This document shows, one piece after another, positions 44,101-51,148 of a stretch of DNA of 64,000 bases (its first letter is position 1; every line of letters starts with the position of its first letter). A program made the position numbers and the translations under genes. Origin of the DNA: DSUN01 sp035527715 (GTDB lineage: Bacteria; Planctomycetota; PUPC01; DSUN01); contig DATKZY010000281.1 in the NCBI GenBank assembly GCA_035527715.1, positions 1-64,000 on the forward strand, written 5' to 3'. Below the pieces are notes generated by a model, which saw only the letters and a program-made list of their open reading frames with translations, did no database searches and had not been told where the DNA came from.

Positions 44101-44428
44101 CGAGGAGGGGCACCTGGGCCTCGGTGCCGACGAGGAGCAGTTGCTGGCAGCACCAGACCCTGGCGGCGTGCGTGGCCTTGGCGTCGGCCAGGATCGCGCC
44201 GAGGCGCTCGGCCATCTGCGCCTTCTTCGGCGCGTCGGTGGCGGCGCGCACGATCTCCAGTTCCAGGAAGTGCAGCGCTCTGTCGGGTTGGCCGTAGTCG
44301 TACGCTTTCACCTGCTCGAAGGCTTGGTCGGGGGTAAGGGGCGGCTCGGCCGCCCGCGTGAGCAGGGCGCAGGCGAGGAGGAAGGGACCCAAGGGACCTA
44401 AGGGACGGAAGGGACGCGGAAGATTCAT
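41114..44428 (-). CDS. Secreted HEAT-repeat protein with C-terminal ThuA domain
   Basis: The 1104-residue protein starts at ATG 44426-44428 with GGAGG 7 nt upstream. The signal sequence (PRPFRPLGPLGPFLLACALL) is encoded by a run of GGGACC-type repeats. Residues ~50-740 are HEAT/PBS-lyase-like helical repeats (DAVRAAAVRAMGNLGD, DAAVRDAALRSLASW). A beta-sandwich domain (about 745-880) follows, then a complete ThuA domain (about 895-1104: KKVLIVTGVDSAHNW, VVVIHFQNP, VVIVHFGCGALREW, GRSFHCALGHDP). It probably binds partners outside the cytoplasm; catalytic activity is unknown. Confidence 0.85.
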   Translation of the reverse strand: MNLPRPFRPLGPLGPFLLACALLTRAAEPPLTPDQAFEQVKAYDYGQPDRALHFLELEIVRAATDAPKKAQMAERLGAILADAKATHAARVWCCQQLLLVGTEAQVPLLVKTLDDEKTAEIARFTLQGIRGEASLAALRTCLAKFQGMPLVGAVNSLGIRRDAKSVVAIAKLLTNSDPLLAAAAAEALGKIGNAEAATALAKAELPARQMGALHDAQLRCAQLLAAGGDAANAEKLYEQVWASSRPVAWRLAGLAGLTKVSKEKATPLVLDALGSEDPLIQASAVQLTKQLPGEKVTAALVQRLEKLDASGQALLLDVLAERGDRSAAPGVAKRMEAKDDAVRAAAVRAMGNLGDSALIHRLGALAATERGLVQQAARAALAALSSKDADDRLLAAAAEGEAAIRVELLRAIAARRIASATPMLLKSAADPDDAIRRAAFDALAVVGAPECYPKLIGLLAAAQGDTQAPEKAVLAVGARLANPADRAAPLIAALKTASAQAKASLLRVLGATGGADALQAVRACLSDADAAVRDAALRSLASWPDAAPAGDLLKLARDSESPVHRVLALRGYLHLASEEKDEAARLKMLEQIRPIATTTESKKLLLGALGEAPDAGALQVAASFLDDAEVRAEAAAAALRIGQAIVGSDRQAVVAAMTMLVEKCKDEAVVKQAEALHAQALKPPRAGGAGSVPDYDKKRSDGMKADVAKRAPKGFQVVAYLNCGPDATDGEKGKPTLRVGDAQAYRWAGADIRYGTIFYTGDVVTFEASSLNPKKAYQLGFSWWDCDHDTRAQSVWAATAKGEKNTKLVDKTKLPSGQKGEKPAEKVVPIPQELTTTGGVRITFRNEAQPNCVVSEVWLLESEAEGPKGEAGAPGPQKANPDAKKVLIVTGVDSAHNWKATMRPLADLLEKDPRLACRIVEDPNFLASDEINNYDVVVIHFQNPKPLEKGVEGGKNLLKFVEGGKGVVIVHFGCGALREWPDFVKVAGRVWDPKMRAHDPRGPFKVNITDVKHPITEGMTTFDTNDELYTCLAGDSPVEVLAVATSKVDKKDYPMALVANVGKGRSFHCALGHDPKALSFPGVAELYRRGAAWAAGLPPVPPTK

Positions 44429-44448
44429 GGCATTGCCTCCAGCGCTCT

Positions 44449-45771
44449 CTAAAGGGTCCATGGGCTGCGCATCGGGCGGCGCAGGTAGCTGTTCGCCACG
44501 TCATCGGCGATGAAGCGCTCGGCGGTCCAGTCGAAGACGACCTTGCGCCCGACGCGAGTCGCCACGTCCGCGATGATCGTCGTCACCGTGGCGCGCAGGC
44601 CGGCATCCACGTCGGACACCGGGTCGCGGCGGGTGCGAATGCACTCGAAGAAGTTGCCGTGATGGCTGTGGGACTGATAGAGATGGATGTCGCTTGGCTT
44701 GAGGGCGAGCCGCAGGAGGGATTCGGGCTCGGCCTTGATGCCGCCGCGGACGACGTGCACCCAGCCCTGGTCGCCCTCGAAGCGGACGCCGTGGGGCTGG
44801 CCGCCGTCGTCGGTGAAGAACATCCGCTGGCCGTTCTCGGCGAGCAGGTTGACGCGCCAGGAATAGGAGCAGTTGCCCATTCCTTGCTTGGGGAAGCGTG
44901 CGGTGCCCTCGATTTCGACCTTGCCGGTGTGGAAGGCCGGGGCGCCCCAGAGGGCGGAATCAATGTGGTGGACGCCCCATGAGCCGATCCAGCCGATGCA
45001 ATAGTCGTAGATGAAGTACCAGTTGAAGCTACAGTGGGTGTCCGTGTAGGGCTTCCAGGGGGCCGGCCCCACCCACATCTCATAGTCAATGTCTGGCGGG
45101 GCGGGTTTGGGTACTGCGATGGGCAGGCCGCCCGAGCCGCCTGGCACGGCGACCTTGACGGTGTGGACCTTGCCAAGGTAGCCGTTGAGCGCCAGCTCGG
45201 CGGCGAAGCGGAAATTGCGGTCGGACCGCTGCTGCGTGCCGAGCTGGTAGACACGACCGTGCCGCCGCACCGTGTCGCGCACGGCCTGGCTCTCGTAGAG
45301 CGTGAGGGTCATGGCCTTCTCGCAGTAGACGTCCTTGCCGTGGCGCATCGCCCAGACGGCGTGGAGCGCGTGCCAGAACTCGGGCGAGGCGATGAACACG
45401 GCGTCAATGTCGTCGCGGGTCACAAGCTCGCGGAAGTCGGCGTAGGCGTCGCAGCCCTTGAAGGTGCCCTTGCCAATGGCGTCGGCATAGCGGTCGTTCG
45501 CCTGCTTCTGCCGGGTTTCGCGCTTTGACTTGTAGGGGTCGCAGGCGGCCATGACCTGGAGGGCGCCGTTGCCGACGCATCCGCCGAAGTGGCCGCTGCC
45601 CTGGCCGCCCACGCCGATGTGGCCCGTGCGGAGCCGGTCGCTGGCTGGCGCCCTGCCCTCGGCCCCCAGCACGGAGGCGTGCACGAAGTACGGCGCGGCA
45701 ATCCCCACCGCCGCGCCCTCGAGAAAACGCCGACGGGACGGAGCCGCGCATTTCGATGAAGCGTGAAGCAT
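44449..45771 (-). CDS. Tat-exported Gfo/Idh/MocA-family oxidoreductase
   Basis: The 440-residue protein has a twin-arginine signal (SRRRFLEGAAVGIAAPYFV). The Rossmann segment is TGHIGVGGQGSGHFGGC, the CEKAMTLTLYES segment has EKA in place of the usual EKP, and WVGPAPW-PYT and GVHHIDSALW motifs are present. It is the first gene of a four-gene operon (oxidoreductase, HEAT-ThuA, isomerase, ThuA) with 7-20 bp spacing. Tat export implies it folds with its cofactor before secretion. Confidence 0.88.
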   Translation of the reverse strand: MLHASSKCAAPSRRRFLEGAAVGIAAPYFVHASVLGAEGRAPASDRLRTGHIGVGGQGSGHFGGCVGNGALQVMAACDPYKSKRETRQKQANDRYADAIGKGTFKGCDAYADFRELVTRDDIDAVFIASPEFWHALHAVWAMRHGKDVYCEKAMTLTLYESQAVRDTVRRHGRVYQLGTQQRSDRNFRFAAELALNGYLGKVHTVKVAVPGGSGGLPIAVPKPAPPDIDYEMWVGPAPWKPYTDTHCSFNWYFIYDYCIGWIGSWGVHHIDSALWGAPAFHTGKVEIEGTARFPKQGMGNCSYSWRVNLLAENGQRMFFTDDGGQPHGVRFEGDQGWVHVVRGGIKAEPESLLRLALKPSDIHLYQSHSHHGNFFECIRTRRDPVSDVDAGLRATVTTIIADVATRVGRKVVFDWTAERFIADDVANSYLRRPMRSPWTL

Positions 45772-45823
45772 GCTCTATCCTTTCCACAGTTGACGCGGCT
45801 CGCTCAAAGCGCTGCGGGGTGCA

Positions 45824-46309
45824 CTACTCCCCCGCCAATTCGAGCGCCCGGTCCAGAATTGGCTTGGCGATGCGGAACCCCTTCGCCACCAGCTCATCGA
45901 TCAGCGGTCGTACAGCCGCGACGAGTCCCTCCTGTTTGGCGAGGGTGAGCACGGCGATTGTGCCGCGGAAGGGCAATCCCAGCGAGGTGGCGCAGTCGCG
46001 GGCAGCTCGATCATCCAGGACCGCCTCGCGCTCGGGTTCGCCGAGACACAACTGAAGCACCTGGCTCTCGCCCAGGCCGAGGTCCCACGCGGCAATGGTG
46101 GGCGCGATGGCGCCCACCTTATGGATGAGCCGGCGGGCGGGGCCTTGCACCCATTGGCGAGCAGGGTCCCATTCAGGCCCCTGCTGCACCTCCCATGCTG
46201 CGCCCTCCGGCACGATCAGGCCGAACCCAAGCCGGCTGGGGAGCTCCAGATGCCCGATCTTCCCCAGGAAGATCAGTGGGGCTGCGTTGATGACCCAGAC
46301 GCTAGCCAC
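45824..46309 (-). CDS. DUF3368/PIN-like toxin
   Basis: The 161-residue protein starts at GTG 46307-46309, which overlaps the upstream antitoxin stop by 8 bp. The PIN-like fold begins VINAAPLIFLGKIGHLELP, with GLGESQVLQLC and VLDDRAARDCATSLGLPFRGT, the acidic positions typical of DUF3368 proteins. These act as ribonuclease toxins partnered by UPF0175 antitoxins. It forms a compact type II toxin-antitoxin unit. A long in-frame N-terminal extension overlapping the antitoxin gene is rejected. Confidence 0.85.
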   Translation of the reverse strand: MASVWVINAAPLIFLGKIGHLELPSRLGFGLIVPEGAAWEVQQGPEWDPARQWVQGPARRLIHKVGAIAPTIAAWDLGLGESQVLQLCLGEPEREAVLDDRAARDCATSLGLPFRGTIAVLTLAKQEGLVAAVRPLIDELVAKGFRIAKPILDRALELAGE

Positions 46310-46550
46310 GGGCGACCTCGTCCGTAAGTTCCTCGACCGTGGTCTGGAAGGGTGAGACTCCGAAGCGCGCGAGGGCCTCGAGGAACTCGTGTCGGCTGAC
46401 GCCGGCGATCTCAGCGGCCTTGGACTGCGAGATGCGATGGGTCTCATACCACTTGACTGCCGCGGCCAACCGCATCTCTTGAAGGAACCTCTCGGGGTTC
46501 ACGCGGAGAGCGGAGAATGCTTCTGGAGGCAGGTCGAGTTCAAGCTTCAT
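46302..46550 (-). CDS. UPF0175-family antitoxin
   Basis: The 82-residue protein opens MKLELDLPPEAFSALR and contains a helix-turn-helix-like segment (ISQSKAAEIAGVSRHEFLEAL) typical of UPF0175 small DNA-binding antitoxins. GAAGGAG precedes the ATG. It overlaps the DUF3368 toxin start by 8 bp. It probably neutralises the toxin and represses the shared promoter. Confidence 0.87.
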   Translation of the reverse strand: MKLELDLPPEAFSALRVNPERFLQEMRLAAAVKWYETHRISQSKAAEIAGVSRHEFLEALARFGVSPFQTTVEELTDEVARG

Positions 46551-46571
46551 CGTATGTCTCCTTCACCCGCC

Positions 46572-46600
46572 ATCATCGCGCTCCTGCTCCGCGAAGTCAA
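46572..46600 (-). promoter_or_regulatory. Promoter of the UPF0175/DUF3368 operon
   Basis: The complement has TTGACT (46595-46600), a 17-bp spacer and GATGAT (46572-46577), just upstream of the antitoxin gene; the -10 is weak. Confidence 0.4.
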
Positions 46601-46612
46601 CCGACGCTTGCC

Positions 46613-46662
46613 CCCACCGACACAAGAGCCTGCCCTGAGCGAAGCCGAAGGGTCGGTGAGGG
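46613..46662. repeat. CCACCGAC palindromic repeat fragment
   Basis: CCACCGACACAAG ... GTCGGTGAGG arms enclose CCCTGAGCGAAGCCGAAGGG (46633-46652), an imperfect palindrome of a kind dispersed in many environmental genomes. It is related to the outer arms of the palindrome at 24053-24263. The rest of 46551-46876 holds two promoters and a short CGTGG-CCACG hairpin, and no gene. Confidence 0.6.
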
Positions 46663-46767
46663 CGGGAACACCCCGTTGGGAGGCTCACGTTTGAGTCGCT
46701 GCGGCCTGTAGTAGCTGTGTCCCAGAAGGATACTCAATGGCGTGGTGCCACGCAAGAGCGAATGCCC

Positions 46768-46795
46768 TTGACAGGCTGCCTGAATATGGCACAAT
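46768..46795 (+). promoter_or_regulatory. Promoter of the two tiny coupled genes
   Basis: TTGACA (46768-46773), a 16-bp spacer and CACAAT (46790-46795). The leader to the ATG at 46877 is about 75 nt. Confidence 0.5.
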
Positions 46796-46876
46796 GGCAG
46801 AAGTGACCGTCTGACAGACCGTGCTGGCGGGAGTACGATGAATCGGGGTGGGTCGGCTGTGGCGGGGATGCGGCAG

Positions 46877-46978
46877 ATGAAGCTTATGACCGCGTACCTG
46901 GACGCATCGGCGCTTGGAAGCCTCTTTGACGAGACACTGGGCGACGTGGTCAATGCCCTGGAGGCACAAGATGGCTGA
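46877..46978 (+). CDS. 33-residue peptide gene, upstream partner
   Basis: A tiny frame encodes MKLMTAYLDASALGSLFDET and ends EAQDG. Its stop overlaps the next start by 8 bp (ATGGCTGA), the same coupling seen in the toxin-antitoxin pair nearby. The opening, YLDASALGSLFD, resembles the first strand and active-site Asp of PIN-domain toxins, so it may be the stump of a degraded PIN toxin gene. No family can be assigned. Confidence 0.4.
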   Translation: MKLMTAYLDASALGSLFDETLGDVVNALEAQDG

Positions 46979-47177
46979 GAAGGAGAAGTTCGACTGCATG
47001 GCGATGAAGCGCCGTTTGCAGCGCCGCTTCTATCGCCAAACCAGGGGCATGAGTCCTGCCGACCTGATCGCCCACATCCGCCAGCGCGTGGAGAGCGGAC
47101 CTTTCTCCGAGCTCTGGCACAAGACGCCCGACACCCAGGATTCGGGGGATGCCGCGACCAGAAAAGTAGAAAATTGA
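46971..47177 (+). CDS. Small antitoxin-like hypothetical protein
   Basis: The 68-residue basic protein contains KFDCMAMKRRLQRRFYRQTR followed by GMSPADLIAHIRQRVE. This pattern recurs in many small environmental-bacterial proteins encoded beside toxin-antitoxin genes, but I cannot name the family. Start ATG 46971 overlaps the upstream peptide stop. The stop (47175-47177) lies inside a Y1-type element end (47174-47189), so the natural C-terminus may have been altered by insertion. Confidence 0.5.
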   Translation: MAEKEKFDCMAMKRRLQRRFYRQTRGMSPADLIAHIRQRVESGPFSELWHKTPDTQDSGDAATRKVEN

Positions 47178-47554
47178 GGTCTGACCCCAACCAAGCCAAC
47201 CAAGCACACTGACAGGCGGCCAGGAATTCGGGGCCGGCGCCGGCAGCCTGGAGGCAGTCGAGGACGGGGCCGCGGGGACGCTCGAGGGCAGGGGGAAGCT
47301 AGGTGATCGGTGTTGGGTGTTGGGGGTAAAATGGAAGAGCGCACGTAAGACACAGGGCGGAGGTAAGAGGTAAGACGCAAGGTAGGACGTATAACAACGC
47401 GCTTGCCCCCCCGCGCGCAAAGGTGGTCGAGTCTGGCGAGTCTGGGCGACTCTGAGCCGGAATGCGGAGAATCGGCGAGTCTCGAGTCGGGAAACGGAGA
47501 ACCCCGTACGACTCTGAGCCGGAAGGGCTTGAATCGCCAAACGGCGAGTCGAGG
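47178..47554. repeat. Repeat-rich gap with no gene
   Basis: It begins with TTGAGGTCTGACCCCA (47174-47189), the inverted relative of 13409-13424. It continues with AGGTAAGA/GTAAGAC repeats (about 47340-47395) and degenerate GGCGAGTC / GACTCTGAGCCGGA units (47415-47545) lying 3' of the oxidoreductase stop. No coding potential is seen beyond repeat translations. Confidence 0.6.
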
Positions 47555-48904
47555 CTACAGCGTCCAGCCCGCGCGGTAGTCGCGGTGGAGCAGCGGGTTC
47601 GCCTCCGGGGCATTGAGGATCTTGCAGCCCTGCGGGTCGTACTCGATGGGCTTCCCGGCCAGCGTGGCCACGTGGACTAAGTGGACGATCTCGTTCATGG
47701 GGGCGCCGATGTCGAAGTTGGAGAATGCCTTGGGGCCGCCCTTGCAGGCGCGGATCCATTCGGCGTGATGGCCGGGCGAGCGCGGAATGGTCTTCTCCGG
47801 GCCTTTGAAATCCTTGAACTCCGCCTCGGGCAGCATCAGGAAGCGTGTGTTCCACGGGCAGCTCGAGAGGATGGCCGCTTTGTCGCCGCCGACCAGGCAG
47901 CCCCACTGGGTCATGGTGTAGCCGCGCAGGACTTCCTTGGGCGGCTTCAGCCCGCCGTTGTACCAGTGGAGCTTCAGCGGCGGCAGCTTGCCGCGCGCGG
48001 GGATGTCGAACTGCGCCTTGATCGTGCGCGGATAGGTCTCGGGATGAATCTCCGAGGCTTCGGCCTCGACGCGAATCACCGGCGGCTTCTCGGGCTTCTC
48101 CGCGGGGTCGGGGTTCCATAGCAGGTCGAGGCGCAATGCCCGGAACGCCATGTTGATGGTGTGGCAGCCCATGTCGCCCCCGCCGCCACTGCCAAAGGCC
48201 CGCCACCTGCGCCACGAGCCGGGCAGGTAACACGGGTGATAGGGGCGATGGGGCGCCGGGCCGAGCCACAGGTCCCAGTCCAGCCCCGCCGGCACCGGCG
48301 GCGTGTCCTTGGGCCGCTCTTGCGGGCCGTCGCCGTTGGCGAGCCACACGTGGCATTCGCGCAGCTCGCCGCAGGTGCCTGCCCAGGCCAGTTCTACCGC
48401 TCGCCGCAGTGCCTCGCTGGCCGATCCCTGGTTGCCCATTTGCGTGACGACCTTGTGCTTGGCGGCCGTCTGGCGCATGAGGTGGGACTCGTAGACGGTG
48501 CGGGTGAGGGGCTTCTCGCAGTAGATGTGCTTGCCCAGCTTCATGGCCGCCACTGCGGCCACGGCGTGCGTGTGGTCCGGCGTGGCCACCACGACGGCGT
48601 CGATCTGCGCATGCATCTCGTCCAGCATCTTGCGGAAGTCTTGGTACTGCTTGGCGGCGGGGAACCGCTTGAAGGTGCCGGCGGCCCTCCGAGCGTCAAC
48701 GTCGCAGAGCGCGACGATGTTGTTGCCGCTGCCGGCGGCGCCGACGTCGCCTGCGCCCTGCCCGCCGACGCCGATGCCGGCGATGTTGAGCTTCTCGTTG
48801 GCGGCAGCAGCGGCGGCCGAGCGGCTGTCGCTGAGGATGACCAGGCCGGCGGCCCCGGCTGTCGAGGTTTGGAGGAATCTGCGACGACTAAGGTGGGTTT
48901 GCAT
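47555..48904 (-). CDS. Tat-exported Gfo/Idh/MocA-family oxidoreductase
   Basis: The 449-residue protein starts at ATG 48902-48904 and has a Tat signal (SRRRFLQTSTAGAAGLVIL). The Rossmann motif IAGIGVGGQGAGDV, the canonical CEKPLTRTVYES, the WLGPAPHRPYHP region and a DMGCHTINMAF motif place it in the same secreted subfamily as the 44.4-kb protein, though the two are diverged. A GTGTGGGT-CCTT-ACCCACAC hairpin (48927-48946) sits in its leader. It is monocistronic, probably acting on an extracytoplasmic sugar derivative. Confidence 0.88.
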   Translation of the reverse strand: MQTHLSRRRFLQTSTAGAAGLVILSDSRSAAAAAANEKLNIAGIGVGGQGAGDVGAAGSGNNIVALCDVDARRAAGTFKRFPAAKQYQDFRKMLDEMHAQIDAVVVATPDHTHAVAAVAAMKLGKHIYCEKPLTRTVYESHLMRQTAAKHKVVTQMGNQGSASEALRRAVELAWAGTCGELRECHVWLANGDGPQERPKDTPPVPAGLDWDLWLGPAPHRPYHPCYLPGSWRRWRAFGSGGGGDMGCHTINMAFRALRLDLLWNPDPAEKPEKPPVIRVEAEASEIHPETYPRTIKAQFDIPARGKLPPLKLHWYNGGLKPPKEVLRGYTMTQWGCLVGGDKAAILSSCPWNTRFLMLPEAEFKDFKGPEKTIPRSPGHHAEWIRACKGGPKAFSNFDIGAPMNEIVHLVHVATLAGKPIEYDPQGCKILNAPEANPLLHRDYRAGWTL

Positions 48905-49093
48905 GTTGGCCCTCGTCGGAGTGTTGGTGTGGGTCCTTACCCACACAATGCGTTTCTCCGGTCAGACAAGCACTGTACCCCTTTCTCTGCTCCGCCGCCA
49001 CTCGGACGGGGGGCCGATTGGCGCCCTGTCGCGTGGCGTGGGCGGGCCGACAGGGGCGGCGGGCCGCCGGGCGGGGCACGGGCGCCAGGCCAA

Positions 49094-49194
49094 CTGATCA
49101 TGTAGCGCGGGCAGGTGCGCGCCTGTCCGCTCGACGCAAGCGCTTGGCGCGCAAGCTGTTAGGACAATGACGAGCCGGCCCACTACATGATCAG
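49094..49194. mobile_element. 101-bp MITE-like element with 12-bp terminal inverted repeats
   Basis: CTGATCATGTAG (49094-49105) and its exact complement CTACATGATCAG (49183-49194) bound a 101-bp segment with no gene. A partial third copy, TCATGTAGCGCG, lies at about 49223-49234. It adjoins a protein remnant. Confidence 0.55.
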
Positions 49195-49262
49195 ATCCAG
49201 ACGCGGGGAGATTGATCGCCTAGTCATGTAGCGCGAGGGGGCGGCACGAGCGGTCGCCTGGA

Positions 49263-49331
49263 TCAGTTGCCCTTCACGTCGAAGCAGTAGAGATTGCTGT
49301 CGTAGCGAAGGTAGAGGCGCCCGCCGCGGCG
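49263..49331 (-). pseudogene. C-terminal remnant of a PQQ-like beta-propeller protein
   Basis: Immediately after the stop of the 88-residue gene, the same complement frame continues RRGGRLYLRYDSNLYCFDVK then GN-stop (49263-49265). GRLYLRYDSNLYCFDVK is the usual final strand of PQQ/pyrrolo-quinoline-quinone-like propellers. The rest of the gene is missing. 48905-49093 holds nothing else recognisable. Confidence 0.55.
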
Positions 49332-49598
49332 TCACGGCTGCCGCAGTTCGTAGAGGCCGTGGCCGAGGTACTTGAGCTGTCCTTGCTTCGCCAACTCGTC
49401 CCAGACGGCCTTGGGGAACTCCCCGGGCGGTGCGATGCCGACGACGCCCGAGCGCTTGCCGCCGGTCATCGCGCCGTGGCCGCCGAGTTTGGATTCGTCG
49501 TCGAGGCGCATGAACTTCAGGCGCTTGCGGAAGGCTTTGAGCGCCGACTTGAGTTCCTGCGGGGTGGGCGACGCGGGGGAGGGGTCGGGCTGGGACAT
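49332..49598 (-). CDS. Conserved-looking small basic protein, function unknown
   Basis: The 88-residue basic protein has an AAGGAG ribosome-binding site located within the end of rnd. It contains SALKAFRKRLKFMRLDDESK and GGKRSGVVGIAPPGEFPKAV, then a short winged-helix-like end (WDELAKQGQLKYLGHGLYEL). No family is assigned. It starts 3 bp after the rnd stop, so it is probably co-expressed with RNase D. The stop is followed in frame by a propeller remnant. Confidence 0.6.
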   Translation of the reverse strand: MSQPDPSPASPTPQELKSALKAFRKRLKFMRLDDESKLGGHGAMTGGKRSGVVGIAPPGEFPKAVWDELAKQGQLKYLGHGLYELRQP

Positions 49599-49601
49599 CG
49601 C

Positions 49602-50765
49602 CTACTCCTTTGCGGTCCCCGTGGCGAGGACCTTGAGGATGGTCGGGGCGAGCAGCTCCACCTGCCAGGGCAGCATGGCGCTGCACGCGAGGATGTCGCT
49701 GGCCGAGCGCGGCCTGCGGGCGACGATGGCCTCGAGCGCGGCCCGCGACGCGAGCAGCGGCGGCGACAGGCCGAGGTCGGCTGCGATGCGGGCGCATTCG
49801 GCCATCAGCGTGTTCACCGCCTGTTTCGAGCCGCCGGGCCGCCGGTTTGGCCGCGGCGCGGGGCGCGTCCTCGGCCATTCGGACTGTGGGAGCCGACGCG
49901 CGTGCTCGAGCGCCCGCTCGAGGGCGCGAAGCCGGCGGCCCCGGCAGTTGCGCGGCAGCTTCGGCCCGTGGGACAAGGAGGCCGTCGGGTGGGCGGTGGC
50001 CCAGACGGCGAGGTCGCGTAGCTGGGCATTGCCCAGGACCATGAACGGCGGCCGGTCGGTGCGCTGGGCCTCGCTCTCGCGCCAGCGCCACAGCTCGCGC
50101 ACGAAGGCGAGCTGCTGGCGGCCCAGGCCCTTGAGGCCCTTGATGCGCCAGGCGTCCTCGGGGTCGCGGGCGCGGTCCCGCGCCGTGGCCTCGACCATGC
50201 GCTCGCACGACTCGCGGTACCAGTGATAGCGTCCGAGGCGGCGGACCTCCTCGAGCAGCGCGTCGGCGATGGGCGCGAGATAGCGCACGTCGTCCGCTGC
50301 GTAGGCCAACTGCGCGGGCGTGAGGGGGCGCCGCGACCAGTCCGCCTTCCTGCTCGATTTCGTGAGCGTGACGCCGCAGAAGCGCTGGGCGAGGGTGGCG
50401 AGGCCGACCTCCTCGAAGCCGATGACCTGGGCGGCGATGAGCGTGTCGTGGACCTCGCCGCGTGGCCGGAAGCCCAGCGAGGCCCGCAGCATCCGCAGAT
50501 CGTAGTCGGCGCCGTGGAAGAGGAGGGGCGTGCGGGCGAGCACCTCCAGGAGGCCGGACAGGTCGAGGCCCGCCAGCGGGTCGACGAGGCAGATGTCGTC
50601 CTCGGTGGCGAGCTGGATGAGGCAGACCTTCTCGTAGTAGCTGTGCAGGCTGTCGGCCTCGGTGTCGAGCGCGATGCGGCCGGCCCCGTGTAGCCGAGCA
50701 ACCAACTCGTGGAGGGCCTGGGCCGTGTCCACATACCGCAACGGGACAGAGGCTGGATGGTTCAC
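49602..50765 (-). CDS. rnd: Ribonuclease D
   Basis: The 387-residue RNase D is a 3'-5' exoribonuclease of tRNA maturation. DEDDy exonuclease residues are D34 and E36 (IALDTEADS), D87/D89 region (HGADYDLRML), and Y155-x3-D159 (YAADDVRYL). HRDC-like helical domains fill residues ~205-380. Start GTG 50763-50765 overlaps the stop of the DUF5615 gene by 4 bp (GTGA). Position in a toxin-antitoxin operon is unusual. Confidence 0.93.
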   Translation of the reverse strand: MNHPASVPLRYVDTAQALHELVARLHGAGRIALDTEADSLHSYYEKVCLIQLATEDDICLVDPLAGLDLSGLLEVLARTPLLFHGADYDLRMLRASLGFRPRGEVHDTLIAAQVIGFEEVGLATLAQRFCGVTLTKSSRKADWSRRPLTPAQLAYAADDVRYLAPIADALLEEVRRLGRYHWYRESCERMVEATARDRARDPEDAWRIKGLKGLGRQQLAFVRELWRWRESEAQRTDRPPFMVLGNAQLRDLAVWATAHPTASLSHGPKLPRNCRGRRLRALERALEHARRLPQSEWPRTRPAPRPNRRPGGSKQAVNTLMAECARIAADLGLSPPLLASRAALEAIVARRPRSASDILACSAMLPWQVELLAPTILKVLATGTAKE

Positions 50766-51148
50766 TCTGGCGGCGCTCCTCTGGGCCTTCCCTGGGGGCG
50801 CCGCACTCTCACGCGGGTGGGCTCGACCACAACCAGACAGCCAGCGAACAGAGCAAGGTCCGCCTCGCGAACAAAGTGCTCCACAAAGCGGGCAACTCCC
50901 AGGGCTTCATAGTGTCTGGGGCGGAAGAGGATGACTCCTGGATGGGTGCCGGGCGGGTACTTCCGCAGGTTGCCAAACTCCACGTCGAGGGTCAGCACCA
51001 TCCGGCGCTCCCGCCGGGCCGCGGCGGCGATGCGGACGTCGGGTTCGCCGAGAAGCTCCTCGTCGGCGACCGTGGCGACATCGTGCCGAAGAGCGGCGAG
51101 GCGGGACTTCAGGTGGCGCGACAGATTCTCGACGAGCTTGATTCTCAT
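50762..51148 (-). CDS. DUF5615 PIN-like toxin
   Basis: The 128-residue PIN-like protein opens MRIKLVENLS. Its acidic residues are in place: HDVATVADEELLGEPD and LTLDVEFGNLRKYPPGTHPGVIL. DUF5615 proteins pair with DUF433 antitoxins. Start ATG 51146-51148 overlaps the DUF433 stop by 4 bp, and its own stop overlaps rnd. The canonical DENLS motif reads VENLS here, so the first acidic residue is missing and the nuclease may be impaired. Confidence 0.85.
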   Translation of the reverse strand: MRIKLVENLSRHLKSRLAALRHDVATVADEELLGEPDVRIAAAARRERRMVLTLDVEFGNLRKYPPGTHPGVILFRPRHYEALGVARFVEHFVREADLALFAGCLVVVEPTRVRVRRPQGRPRGAPPE

